A stretch of DNA of 64,000 nt from Rhizobacter sp. SG703 (GTDB lineage: Bacteria > Pseudomonadota > Gammaproteobacteria > Burkholderiales > Burkholderiaceae_C), in contig NZ_JAAZQK010000001.1 of NCBI RefSeq assembly GCF_012275445.1, positions 615,198 through 679,197 of the forward strand. Reading direction: 5' to 3'. Positions 36,530-44,814 of the stretch are shown piece after piece (position 1 is the stretch's first letter; every line of letters begins with the position of its first letter). Below the pieces are notes generated by a model. That model did not search any database and had not been told where the DNA came from. It saw only the letters and a program-made list of their open reading frames with translations. The position numbers and the translations under genes were made by a program.

Positions 36530-37471
36530 TCATGCGCCGGCGCTCAACAGGCGCACGCCGCGCCACGACGCATTGCGCACCGCATGGCGGATCGCGGTGG
36601 TGGCGGCCGCCAGCACGCATTCGGCGGCACGCGTCTGCTTGACGACGGTGGTCGCGCACACCGACACCGTGCGCGTGATCGACGGCCGCGTGATCTCGAT
36701 CACCGCGAGCTTCTTCTGCAGCACATCGAGCTCGATGCTGGGCCACGACAGCACGGTCGCGGCGATGTCGGTCGCGACCGCCTGCTTCAGCAGCGTCAGC
36801 GAGTTCATCTCGGCGATGACGGTCGGCGGCGACAGGCCCTCGCGCATCATCACGCGCTCGACGCGGTGGCGCACGCCCTGCTCCAGCCCCGGCAGCACCA
36901 GCTCGATGCCCTGCAGTTCACGCAGCGTGATCACCTTGCGACGCGCCAGCCGCGACTTCGGGTTGACGACCAGGAACAGCCGCTCCTCCATCACGCGCAC
37001 CATGTCCAGCCCTTCGAGGTTGCCGTCGTCGAACGCGATGCCGAGCATCAGGCGGCCGCTCTTGACCCATTCGAGCACCGTGCCGCTCAGCTCCTCGTAG
37101 ACCTGCAGCCGGATCGCCGGATAGCGCGTGCGGACCTCGTTGAAGATCGGCAGGCCGAGCGGCGCGACCATGCACAGCGGCATGCCGATGCCGACGTGCC
37201 CGGTCGGCTCGGTCGAGCAGCTGGTGACCGCATCGTGCGCATCGTCGGCATGCTTCAGGATCGCCTGCGCATAGCGGTACAGGTGCAGTCCGCATTCGGT
37301 CGGCGACACGCCGCGCGAGCTGCGGTTCAGCAGCAGGCTCTTGAACTCGTCCTCCAGTGCGGCCACCTGGTGGCTCAGTGCGGATTGCGCAACGTGCAGC
37401 ACGCCGGCCGCGCGGGACAGGCTGCCCATGTCCACGATGCGCACGAAGTAGCGAAGCTGTCTCAACTCGAT
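36530..37471 (-). CDS. LysR-family transcriptional regulator, probable AUC start
   Basis: The LysR product has the winged helix-turn-helix at its N-terminus (ELRQLRYFVRIVDMGSLSRA, then VAQSALSHQVAALEDEF) and a periplasmic-binding-like effector domain. Relatives begin MELRQLRYF. Here the matching codon is ATC at 37469-37471, placed eight bases after a perfect AGGAGG (37480-37485). Starting there gives 313 residues. Alternatives are a GTG at 37498 without a visible Shine-Dalgarno and a TTG two codons later. It is flanked on the same strand by the TPP-enzyme gene (55 nt upstream) and the FAD oxidase gene, both preceded by a shared motif, so it probably regulates both in response to a hydroxy- or oxoacid. 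Confidence 0.88.
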   Translation of the reverse strand: MELRQLRYFVRIVDMGSLSRAAGVLHVAQSALSHQVAALEDEFKSLLLNRSSRGVSPTECGLHLYRYAQAILKHADDAHDAVTSCSTEPTGHVGIGMPLCMVAPLGLPIFNEVRTRYPAIRLQVYEELSGTVLEWVKSGRLMLGIAFDDGNLEGLDMVRVMEERLFLVVNPKSRLARRKVITLRELQGIELVLPGLEQGVRHRVERVMMREGLSPPTVIAEMNSLTLLKQAVATDIAATVLSWPSIELDVLQKKLAVIEITRPSITRTVSVCATTVVKQTRAAECVLAAATTAIRHAVRNASWRGVRLLSAGA

Positions 37472-37526
37472 TTTCTCGTCCTCCTGGGGGGCGTCCACCC
37501 GCGCCGCATGCCGCGCGGTCGCGGGT

Positions 37527-39461
37527 TCAGCGCTCGCGCGCCAAGGCGGGCCGGGTCCGTCCCTGCTCGACCGCTGGTCCGGCCGCTGGTTCGACGACCG
37601 GTTCGACGACCGGCTCGACGACCGGCTCGACCGCCGGCTCGACCGCCGGCTCGACCGCCGGCCCGTCCACGGGCTCGAATCGCAACGGATCGGCGAGCGA
37701 CAGGTCGACCTGCAGCAGGTAGGGTTCATCGCTGGCGAGGCATTCGGCGATCGCCCGCTCGATCGCGGCGGCCGACTTCAGCCGGTGGATGCGCCATCCG
37801 AAGGCGCGCGCGACTGCCGCGATGTCGGGGCGCTGGATCATCACCGACGGCGACGCCGCACAGGCCGCGGCACTGCGACGCAGGTCTGCCACCGGCGGCG
37901 GGAAAACGATCAGCTTCAACGGCCAGCCGTGGTCGTAGACGGACTGCAGCTCATGCAGCGTCGGCAGCAGCGCGTTCGCATCGCTCAGGCACACCACCGG
38001 CCGCCGCGGTTGCGCCGCCAGCACGCCGATCGCCGCGGGCAGCGCGAAGCCCGGCATGCCGACACCCGCCGACACCAGCCAGCGGCCCGGGAAGCGGTGC
38101 TGCAGGTGGCGTGCACCGGCCCCCTGCGCCAGGCCATCGTCGACGGTCACGACGGCATCGAGCGACGCCAGCGGATCGCGCAGCGCGCGCAGCACCTGGT
38201 CGGCGATCGGCGCCCGGGGCTGCAGTACGTCGGCCGGCGCGGCCTCGTGCCGCCAGCCGTCGATCGCCTGCCACCACGGCAGCAGCCGGGCGCTTGCTCC
38301 GTCGTCGGCCGCGACGCGGAACGCGGGGTCCTGCAGCCAGTGCTGCCCGAGCCCCTTCAGCACCTCGGCGCAATCGCCGACCAGCGGCGTGGCGGCCGGA
38401 CTGATCTTGTTGATGCTGGTCGGGTCGATGTCGACATGGATCAACGCGCCCGGCAGGCTCTCGCCGCGCGGCCACGACCGCTCGTCGAGGCGCGTGCCGA
38501 CGCAGATCACCAGGTCGGCGTGACGCAGCGCCAGGTTCGCGACCGGGCTGCCCTGTTCGCCGAGGCAGCCCAGGCAGCGGCGATCGGTCGACGGCAGCGC
38601 GCCGAGCGCCGACATCGTCAGCACGCACGGCAGGTCGGCCACCTGCGCGAATGCGGCCAGCGCCTCGCTGGCGGCAGCACCGGAGCGGATCACGCCGCCG
38701 CCGGCGTACAGCACCGGCCGGCGCGCGGCGCGGATCAGTGCGACCGAGTGCACGAGCCGTCGGTCGGGCGGCGAGCGGGGCACCTGGCCCGCACGCGAGC
38801 CGCTGCGCGCGGCCATCGCCGCGGCGCTGCCGGTTGCCGGCCGCCGCACCGGCACCTGGGTGCGCTGCACGTCGATCGGCACCTCGAGCAGCACCGGCCC
38901 GCAGCGTCCGTTGCGCGCGACCTGCACCGCACGGTCGACGATGTCGGCCGCATCGTAGGCCGCGTCGATGCGCCGGCTCCATTTGGTCACCGAGCGGGTG
39001 ATGCCCAGCGCATCGCACTCGCGGAACGCATCGGTACCGATCAGCGCCGAATCCACCTGCCCGGCCAGGCACAACACCGGCACCGAGTCGGCCATCGAGC
39101 TCATCAGCCCCGCGACGGCCGCCGCCACGCCGGACCCGCCCGACACCAGCACCGCGGCCATCTGCCCGGTCGCCTTCGCGTAACCCTCGGCGGCGTGCAC
39201 GGCGGCCCGCTCCTGCGACAGGCGCACGACGCGCACGCCGGCGCGCGCACCGAGCGCCTCGCACAGCGGAGCGATCAAGGCCCCGCCGCTGCACAGGAAG
39301 AACATCGTCACGTCGCGGTCGACCAGCGCCTGGACGACGGCCTGCGATCCGGACTGGCGGCGCGCCGTCAGTTCGAGTCGGCGAGAGCCCGGCCGGCTGT
39401 CGTCGGACGGATCGGGCACTGGCTCGGGGAGGGGATGGGCGGGGGGCTGGGAGTGCTCCAT
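37527..39461 (-). CDS. Thiamine pyrophosphate enzyme homologue (acetolactate synthase-like) with degenerate cofactor motif
   Basis: A 644-residue protein with the three-domain layout of the acetolactate synthase/benzoylformate decarboxylase family. The cofactor-activating Glu84 is kept (LSQERAAVHAAEGYAKATG), as are the central domain (LYAGGGVIRSG, VDIDPTSINKISPA) and the C-terminal domain. The GDG-X26-NN motif that binds Mg-TPP reads SDA at 493-495 and FPPP at 520-523, so the Asn metal ligand is missing. The C-terminus ends in a Glu-Pro-Val/Ala repeat tail encoded by a 12-bp minisatellite. ATG 39461 (MEHSQPP) is chosen; an ATG at 39548 would add a tail encoded by 14-bp repeats. With the neighbouring oxidase, a hydroxyacid-to-oxoacid-to-aldehyde or acyloin route is conceivable. 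Confidence 0.8.
   Translation of the reverse strand: MEHSQPPAHPLPEPVPDPSDDSRPGSRRLELTARRQSGSQAVVQALVDRDVTMFFLCSGGALIAPLCEALGARAGVRVVRLSQERAAVHAAEGYAKATGQMAAVLVSGGSGVAAAVAGLMSSMADSVPVLCLAGQVDSALIGTDAFRECDALGITRSVTKWSRRIDAAYDAADIVDRAVQVARNGRCGPVLLEVPIDVQRTQVPVRRPATGSAAAMAARSGSRAGQVPRSPPDRRLVHSVALIRAARRPVLYAGGGVIRSGAAASEALAAFAQVADLPCVLTMSALGALPSTDRRCLGCLGEQGSPVANLALRHADLVICVGTRLDERSWPRGESLPGALIHVDIDPTSINKISPAATPLVGDCAEVLKGLGQHWLQDPAFRVAADDGASARLLPWWQAIDGWRHEAAPADVLQPRAPIADQVLRALRDPLASLDAVVTVDDGLAQGAGARHLQHRFPGRWLVSAGVGMPGFALPAAIGVLAAQPRRPVVCLSDANALLPTLHELQSVYDHGWPLKLIVFPPPVADLRRSAAACAASPSVMIQRPDIAAVARAFGWRIHRLKSAAAIERAIAECLASDEPYLLQVDLSLADPLRFEPVDGPAVEPAVEPAVEPVVEPVVEPVVEPAAGPAVEQGRTRPALARER
37588..37659. 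repeat. 12-bp minisatellite inside the TPP-enzyme gene, six units
   Basis: Six head-to-tail units close to GGTTCGACGACC or GGCTCGACCGCC, preceded by a degraded unit at 37576. In frame on the minus strand they encode (Val/Ala)-Glu-Pro-(Val/Ala) repeats at the protein's C-terminus. Slipped-strand changes here would lengthen or shorten the tail by four residues without shifting the frame. Confidence 0.85.
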
Positions 39462-39499
39462 GCGGGGGCTCTGCACGCTGACGGGACGGGGGGACAGCA

Positions 39500-39535
39500 A
39501 CGAAACAACGGCGACGAAACAGCGGCGACGAAACA
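39500..39535. repeat. Triple ACGAAACA repeat with 14-bp period
   Basis: ACGAAACA occurs at 39500, 39514 and 39528, linked by GC-rich hexamers. The repeats fall just upstream of the preferred start of the TPP-enzyme gene, so they would be in its untranslated leader. The remainder of the 424-nt spacer 39462-39885 holds the operator-like motif at 39699-39730 and the phaB terminator; I see no gene in it. Confidence 0.7.
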
Positions 39536-39698
39536 AGCAGGACGGCAACGGCGAGCCGATCGCGGCGGGGCGCCAGCTTGCGTCTCAATTGCGGGGAAAT
39601 CGTGCAGGCCGATGGGCCGGGTTCCCCGCCGGCTGCGGATGGGTGAATCCGGCGGCGCGTGGCGAATGGGTGCGAATGCTAGTGAGCTTTCGCGAGGC

Positions 39699-39730
39699 GG
39701 GCCATATCCTCTGTCGATAGCGCCATCTGC
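39699..39730 (-). promoter_or_regulatory. Candidate shared operator, copy B (upstream of the TPP-enzyme gene)
   Basis: Read on the minus strand: GCAGATGGCGC, 13 bases, TATGGCCC. The first 11 bases are identical to copy A at 36459-36469, and the second half-site differs in one base of eight. CGAT (ATCG on the minus strand) sits at the same offset as in copy A. The intervening 13 bases differ mostly, as expected for a protein site with two contact points rather than a recent duplication. Confidence 0.55.
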
Positions 39731-39812
39731 GAAATCGATGGCCCGGGTCGAGGTGGCTCAGCGTGGTGCAAGAAAGTGCAGGTGTACCCCGCGAACATCG
39801 TTGCAGGCGCGA

Positions 39813-39854
39813 TGAAAACAGCCCCGGCCGCCAGCGTGCTGGCAACCGGGGCTG
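39813..39854 (-). terminator. Intrinsic terminator of the pha operon
   Basis: On the minus strand CAGCCCCGG pairs with CCGGGGCTG, with a nested GCCAGC/GCTGGC pairing inside, followed by TTTTC. It begins about 30 nt after the phaB stop codon. Confidence 0.8.
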
Positions 39855-39885
39855 CGGGAACAGCGAACGGTGGCGCGCGCGGGCG

Positions 39886-40623
39886 TCAGCCCATGTGCAG
39901 CCCGCCGTTGACCGAGAAGTCGGCGCCGGTCGCGAAGCCGGATTCGTCGGAGGCCACCCACGACACGATGGACGCGATGTCGTCCGGCGTGCCCAGGCGC
40001 TTGACCGGGATGCCGGCGACGATCTTGTCGAGCACGTCCTGGCGGATCGACTTGACCATGTCGGTCGCGATGTAGCCCGGCGACACGGTGTTGACCGTCA
40101 CGCCCTTGCTCGCCACTTCCTGCGCCAGCGCCATCGTGAAGCCATGCATGCCGGCCTTCGCCGCGGAGTAGTTGGTCTGGCCGAACTGGCCCTTCTCGCC
40201 GTTGACCGAGCTGATGTTGATGATGCGGCCCCAGCCCTTTTCGAGCATGTCGTCGATCACCTGCTTGGTGACGTTGAACAGGCTGGTCAGGTTGGTCTCG
40301 ATCACCGCATCCCAGTCGGCGCGGCTCATCTTGCGGAACATGCCGTCACGCGTGATGCCGGCGTTGTTGACCAGCACGTCGATCGGGCCGAACTCGGCCT
40401 TGGTCTTCTGGAACGCCGACACGGTGGAATCCCAGTCGCCGACATTGCCGACCGACGCGTGGAAGGTGAAGCCCAGCGCCTTCTGCTCGGTCAGCCATTT
40501 CGTGTAGTCGCGGCTCGGGCCGCAGCCCGCGACGACGAGGAAGCCGTCCTTGTGCAGGCGCTGGCACATCGTGGTGCCGATGCCGCCCATGCCACCGGTG
40601 ACGTAGGCGATCTTCTGAGTCAT
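39886..40623 (-). CDS. phaB: Acetoacetyl-CoA reductase
   Basis: NADPH-dependent reductase that makes (R)-3-hydroxybutyryl-CoA, the monomer for polyhydroxybutyrate. The 245-residue short-chain dehydrogenase has the nucleotide-binding YVTGGMGGIGTTMC (7-20), NNAG at 86-89 and the catalytic Tyr152 and Lys156 (TNYSAAKAG). The segment VNGEKGQFGQTNYSAAKAGM is typical of PhaB. ATG 40623 has GGAGAG upstream; an ATG at 40686 would add 21 unrelated residues. It is the last gene of phaC-phaA-phaB and is followed by a strong terminator. Confidence 0.96.
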   Translation of the reverse strand: MTQKIAYVTGGMGGIGTTMCQRLHKDGFLVVAGCGPSRDYTKWLTEQKALGFTFHASVGNVGDWDSTVSAFQKTKAEFGPIDVLVNNAGITRDGMFRKMSRADWDAVIETNLTSLFNVTKQVIDDMLEKGWGRIINISSVNGEKGQFGQTNYSAAKAGMHGFTMALAQEVASKGVTVNTVSPGYIATDMVKSIRQDVLDKIVAGIPVKRLGTPDDIASIVSWVASDESGFATGADFSVNGGLHMG

Positions 40624-40739
40624 TCTTTTCTCTCCTGAAATGGTATGCAGACACCCGAGCGTCGTCGCGCCGGGGTGCCGCGTCAACCGGGGTTCGCCCT
40701 GGGCTCACCCTGGCTTAATGTTCACGCCCGGCGTGGTGC

Positions 40740-41918
40740 TCAGCGCTCGACCGTCAAGGCAACACCCATGCCACCGCCGATGCACAGGCTGGCGATGCCC
40801 TTCTTCGCATTGCGGCGCTGCATCTCGTGCAGCAGGGTCACCAGGATGCGGCAGCCGGATGCACCGATCGGGTGCCCGATCGCGATCGCGCCGCCGTTGA
40901 CATTCACCTTGCTGACGTCCCAGCCCATCTCGGTGTTGACCGCGCAGGCCTGGGCCGCGAAGGCTTCGTTGATCTCGAGCAGGTCGAGCTCGCCCGGCTT
41001 CCAGCCGGCGCGCTGCAGCGCCTTCTGCGAGGCCGGCACCGGCCCGATCCCCATCAGCGCCGGGTCGAGCGCCACCGTCGCATAGCTCTTGATGCGCGCG
41101 AGCGGCGTCAGGCCGAGCTGGTCGGCCTTCTTCGCGCTCATCACGACCACGCCGGCCGCGCCGTCGTTCAGGCCCGAGGCATTGCCGGCCGTCACGCCGC
41201 CGGCCTTGTCGAAGGCCGGGCGCAGGCCCGCCAGCGCTTCGGCGTTGGTCTTGCGGTTGATGAACTCGTCGGCCGCGAAGACGATCGGGTCGCCCTTCTT
41301 CTGCGCGATGCTGAACGGCACGATCTCGTCCTTGAAGCGCCCGGCATCCTGCGCGGCGGCCGCCTTCTGCTGCGAGGCCAGCGCCAGCGCGTCCTGCGCC
41401 TCGCGGCTCACGCCGAACTTCTTCGCGACGTTCTCGGCGGTGATGCCCATGTGGTATTGGTTGTACACATCCCACAGGCCGTCGGTGATCATCGAGTCGA
41501 CCAGTTTCCAGTCGCCCATGCGCTGGCCTTCGCGCGAGTTCGGCAGCACGTGCGGTGCGAGGCTCATGCTTTCCTGGCCGCCGGCGATCACGATCTCGGA
41601 ATCGCCGTCGCGGATGGCCTGTGCCGCCAGCATCACCGCCTTCAGGCCGGAGCCGCAGACCGCGTTGATGGTCAGCGCCGGCACCGCCTGCGGCAGCCCG
41701 GCCTTGATGACGGCCTGGCGCGCCGGGTTCTGGCCCGAGCCGGCGGTGAGCACCTGGCCGAGGATGACCTCGTTGACCTGGTCGCCGCTGAGCTTCGCGC
41801 GCTTCAGCAGTTCGGCGATGACGGCCGCGCCGAGCTCGGGGGCCGGCGTCTTGGCGAGGGAGCCTCCGAACTTGCCGACGGCGGTGCGGGTGGCGGCGAC
41901 GATGACGATGTCGGACAT
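40740..41918 (-). CDS. phaA: Acetyl-CoA acetyltransferase (beta-ketothiolase)
   Basis: Condenses two acetyl-CoA to acetoacetyl-CoA, the first step of polyhydroxybutyrate synthesis. The 392-residue thiolase has the acylated nucleophile Cys88 ([11 protein letters not shown]), His349 (IGHPIGASG) and the proton-donor Cys379 (LCIGGGMG). CAGGAG stands upstream of the ATG. The gene is 78 nt downstream of phaC and 116 nt upstream of phaB, so the three reactions of the pathway are encoded in order. Confidence 0.97.
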   Translation of the reverse strand: MSDIVIVAATRTAVGKFGGSLAKTPAPELGAAVIAELLKRAKLSGDQVNEVILGQVLTAGSGQNPARQAVIKAGLPQAVPALTINAVCGSGLKAVMLAAQAIRDGDSEIVIAGGQESMSLAPHVLPNSREGQRMGDWKLVDSMITDGLWDVYNQYHMGITAENVAKKFGVSREAQDALALASQQKAAAAQDAGRFKDEIVPFSIAQKKGDPIVFAADEFINRKTNAEALAGLRPAFDKAGGVTAGNASGLNDGAAGVVVMSAKKADQLGLTPLARIKSYATVALDPALMGIGPVPASQKALQRAGWKPGELDLLEINEAFAAQACAVNTEMGWDVSKVNVNGGAIAIGHPIGASGCRILVTLLHEMQRRNAKKGIASLCIGGGMGVALTVER

Positions 41919-41996
41919 GAAAGTCTCCTGTTGACGGATGTTGGTCGGAATGTGGTGCCGTGCGGGGTCGCGGTCAAGCGCGGGCGGCGTTCGACT

Positions 41997-43709
41997 TCAG
42001 GCCTTTTGCTTCACATAGCGCCCCGGCGCCGGCTCGATCGGTTTGTGCCTGCGGCTGCCAGGGTTTTTCGGGGCCGGCACCTGCCGGCCGGCATGGCCCG
42101 CGAGCCAGGCGTCCCAGTCGGTCCACCAGCTGCCGGGGTGCTCCGTCGCGGCCGCCAACCAGGCCTCGGCGCTGGCCGGCTGCGATGCCTGGGCGGGGCC
42201 GATCCAGTGGCTGCGCTTCTTCTTGGCCGGCGGGTTGATGACGCCGGCGATGTGGCCCGACGCGCCCAGCACGAAGCGCGTCTTCGCCTTCTTCAGCACC
42301 TGCGTGTTCCGCCAGGCCGCGTCCCACGGCACGATGTGGTCCTCGCGCGAGCCGTAGACGTAGGTCGGCGCATCGACCCGGTTCAGGTCGAGCTTCTCGC
42401 CGCACACGGTGAGGCGGCCCGGTTTCACCAGGTTGTTCTCGAGGTAGGTGTTGCGCAGGTACCAGCAGTACATCGGCCCCGGCAGGTTGGTGCTGTCGCT
42501 GTTCCAGTACAGCAGGTCGAACGGCGGCGGCGTCTCGCCCTTCAGGTAGTTGCCGACGACGTAGTTCCACAGCAGGTCGTTCGGGCGCAGCGCGCTGAAG
42601 GTGGAGGCGAGCTCCTGCCCCTTCAGCAGTCCGCCGCCATTCGGGCTGCCCGGGCCGAGCGTCATCTCGCGCAGCTGCACCATCGCCTCGTCGACGAACA
42701 GGTCGAGCACGCCGGTGTTGCTGAAATCGAGGAAGGTGGTGAGCAGCGTGATGCTCGCCGCCGGCTTGCTGCCGCGCGCGGCCAGCACCGCCAGCGCGCT
42801 GGCGAGGATGGTGCCGCCGACGCAGAAGCCGAGCGTGTTCAGCGTCTCGACACCGGTGATCTCGCGCACCACCTCGATCGCGCGGATCGCGGCGTCTTCG
42901 ATGTAGTCGTCCCAGCCGAGGTGCGACAGGCTCGCGTCGGCATTGCGCCAGCTGACGACGAACACCCGGTGGCCCTGCGCGACCGCATGGCGGATCAACG
43001 AATTCTCGGGTTGCAGGTCGAGGATGTAGTACTTGTTGATGCATGGCGGCACCATCAGCAGCGGCCGCTCGAACACCGTCTTCGTCAGCGGCTTGTACTC
43101 GAGCAGCTGGAACAGCTCGTTCTCGAACACCACGCTGCCCTCGGTGGTCGCGACGTTGCGGCCGACCTCGAACACGCTTTCGTCGGTCTGCGAGACGTGG
43201 CCCTGCTGCAGGTCCTGCACCAGGTGCTGCACGCCGTGCAGGATGCTCTCGCCCTGCGTCGTCAGCGCGAGCTGCAGCGCCTCGGGGTTGAGCGGCAGGT
43301 AGTTGCTGGGCGAAGCCGCGGCCACGTACTGCTGCACCGCGAAGCGGATGCGCTCGCGCGTCTTCTCGTCGCCCTGCACGCTGTCGGCCAGCGCCGTCAG
43401 CGTGCGGGCGTTCAGCAGGTACATGCGCGCGGTGAACGACGCCATCGGGTTGTCGGCCCAGGCCGGGCTGCTGAAGCGGCGATCGCCGAGCGGCTCGGGC
43501 TTGTGCGCGGCGCCGTTCGACGGCGCGGCAGCAACGCTCTGGTTCCACAGCGCACTCGCCTGGGCCATGTAGTCGGCCTGCAGCGCGCTCAGCTGCGGCA
43601 CCGGCACGCTCAACCCGCTCATCGACTTGAAGACATCGCCGATCGTCGCGCCGAAGGCATCCGCATGCTCGTTGGCCACGGCATCGGGCACCGCTGCTGG
43701 TTTCTTCAC
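41997..43709 (-). CDS. phaC: Class I polyhydroxyalkanoate synthase
   Basis: Polymerises 3-hydroxyacyl-CoA into storage polyester on the granule surface. The 570-residue protein has the lipase-box-like GFCVGG with nucleophile Cys296, Asp457 (SREDHIVPWD) and His486 (ASGHIAGV), the complete catalytic triad. The length and C-terminal basic tail (HKPIEPAPGRYVKQKA) are those of short-chain-length class I enzymes of betaproteobacteria. The start codon is GTG at 43709 with AAGGAG five bases upstream. No phaR or phasin gene is nearby in the window. Confidence 0.97.
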   Translation of the reverse strand: MKKPAAVPDAVANEHADAFGATIGDVFKSMSGLSVPVPQLSALQADYMAQASALWNQSVAAAPSNGAAHKPEPLGDRRFSSPAWADNPMASFTARMYLLNARTLTALADSVQGDEKTRERIRFAVQQYVAAASPSNYLPLNPEALQLALTTQGESILHGVQHLVQDLQQGHVSQTDESVFEVGRNVATTEGSVVFENELFQLLEYKPLTKTVFERPLLMVPPCINKYYILDLQPENSLIRHAVAQGHRVFVVSWRNADASLSHLGWDDYIEDAAIRAIEVVREITGVETLNTLGFCVGGTILASALAVLAARGSKPAASITLLTTFLDFSNTGVLDLFVDEAMVQLREMTLGPGSPNGGGLLKGQELASTFSALRPNDLLWNYVVGNYLKGETPPPFDLLYWNSDSTNLPGPMYCWYLRNTYLENNLVKPGRLTVCGEKLDLNRVDAPTYVYGSREDHIVPWDAAWRNTQVLKKAKTRFVLGASGHIAGVINPPAKKKRSHWIGPAQASQPASAEAWLAAATEHPGSWWTDWDAWLAGHAGRQVPAPKNPGSRRHKPIEPAPGRYVKQKA

Positions 43710-43813
43710 AGGTCTCCTTGCCGGCCTCGTGCGGGCCTCCGTGGTGTCGTTCGACGGGTTCGGTTTCGGGTCACACTCGATGCTTCGCCATCAGCCGCCG
43801 GGCGGCCTCAAAA

Positions 43814-44101
43814 ATGTACCTCGTCGCGATTGCCTGGATGTACGTGGTTGTCATGATGAGCATCGCCGAAGCGACCAGCTCGCAAGGCACCGTGCTCGGC
43901 GCGGTCTTCACGCTGCTGCTGTATGGCGTGCTGCCGTTGTCCATCGTGCTGTACCTGCTGGGGACGCCGTCGCGCCGGCGCGCGCAACGGCAGGCCGAGG
44001 CGGCCGACCTCGCCTTGGCCACCGCGGAACCTTCAGCGCAGCCAGACGGCAGCGGCCATCCGGCCGGTGATGCGGTCGCGCCGGAACGAAAAGAACCGTG
44101 A
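43814..44101 (+). CDS. Small two-helix membrane protein
   Basis: A 95-residue protein with two predicted membrane helices (MYLVAIAWMYVVVMMSIAEA and GAVFTLLLYGVLPLSIVLYL) and a charged Ala/Glu-rich cytoplasmic tail (RRRAQRQAEAADLALATAEP). No Shine-Dalgarno is obvious. The 3' 69 bases overlap the 3' end of pgeF on the other strand. The arrangement of hydrophobic segments makes it a credible gene of unknown function; it is divergent from phaC with a 104-nt spacer. Confidence 0.65.
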   Translation: MYLVAIAWMYVVVMMSIAEATSSQGTVLGAVFTLLLYGVLPLSIVLYLLGTPSRRRAQRQAEAADLALATAEPSAQPDGSGHPAGDAVAPERKEP

Positions 44102-44803
44102 CGCATCATCGACGGTGCACCAGGCGCCGCCATTGACCTGCGTCACGCCGAGGCTCGCCAGCCGGCGGCGCGCGAGTCCGGGCAGGTTGGCCATCCACTT
44201 GCCGGCCGCGTGGCTGCGGAACAGCGCGGGATCGGCCTGCCGCGGGTCGTCGCCGAACGCCTGCACCACGTCGGGCCCGACCTCGAAGCGCCCGGGGCCG
44301 ATGCAGGGCCCGAGCCAGGCCACCAGCGCCGCGGGTTCGCAGCCGGCCGCATCGCACAGCGCCGCCACGGTGTGGTCGAGCACGCCGCCGGCCAGGCCGC
44401 GCCAGCCGGCATGGGCCGCCCCCACCGCCTGCACGGCCAGCGCGCCGGTGGTCGCCAGCAGCACCGGCAGGCAATCGGCCACCTGCACCGTGCAGGCCAG
44501 GCCGCGCTCGGTGGTGATCGCGGCATCGGCCTCTTCGAGCGGCGCGTTCGCCGAGCCCCGCACCAGCCGCAGCACCCGCGTGCCGTGCACCTGCTTCATG
44601 AAGACCGGCGCCGCGCCGGTGGCCGCCGCGAAACGCGCGCGGTTCGCGGCCACCGCCTCCGGGTCGTCGCCGACCGCGATGCCGAGGTTCAGGCTGGCCC
44701 ACGGCGGCGCGCTGAGCCCGCCGCGGCGGGTGCTCATCAGCGCGCCGACGTGGTCGAGCGCCCAGTCGGGGCGAAGCGCGTCCTGCAACGGCGTGGTGTT
44801 CAC
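44033..44803 (-). CDS. pgeF: Peptidoglycan editing factor / multicopper polyphenol oxidase-like (laccase domain)
   Basis: Proteins of this YfiH/PgeF family remove or prevent mis-incorporation of serine in peptidoglycan stems in E. coli, and some show purine nucleosidase or laccase-like activity. The 256-residue product has the family's metal-binding positions in VFMKQVHGTRVL, VQVADCLPVLL, GAAHAGWRGLAGGVL and AWLGPCIGPGRFEVG. The GTG at 44803 is chosen because AAGGG lies seven bases upstream and the upstream sequence overlaps maiA. The gene starts 11 nt after the maiA stop. Confidence 0.88.
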   Translation of the reverse strand: MNTTPLQDALRPDWALDHVGALMSTRRGGLSAPPWASLNLGIAVGDDPEAVAANRARFAAATGAAPVFMKQVHGTRVLRLVRGSANAPLEEADAAITTERGLACTVQVADCLPVLLATTGALAVQAVGAAHAGWRGLAGGVLDHTVAALCDAAGCEPAALVAWLGPCIGPGRFEVGPDVVQAFGDDPRQADPALFRSHAAGKWMANLPGLARRRLASLGVTQVNGGAWCTVDDASRFFSFRRDRITGRMAAAVWLR

Positions 44804-44814
44804 GGCAATGCCCT

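Noticed and set aside
37588-37659. Short regular repeats considered as a CRISPR array
   Set aside because: Units are contiguous 12-mers without spacers and keep the reading frame of the TPP-enzyme gene.
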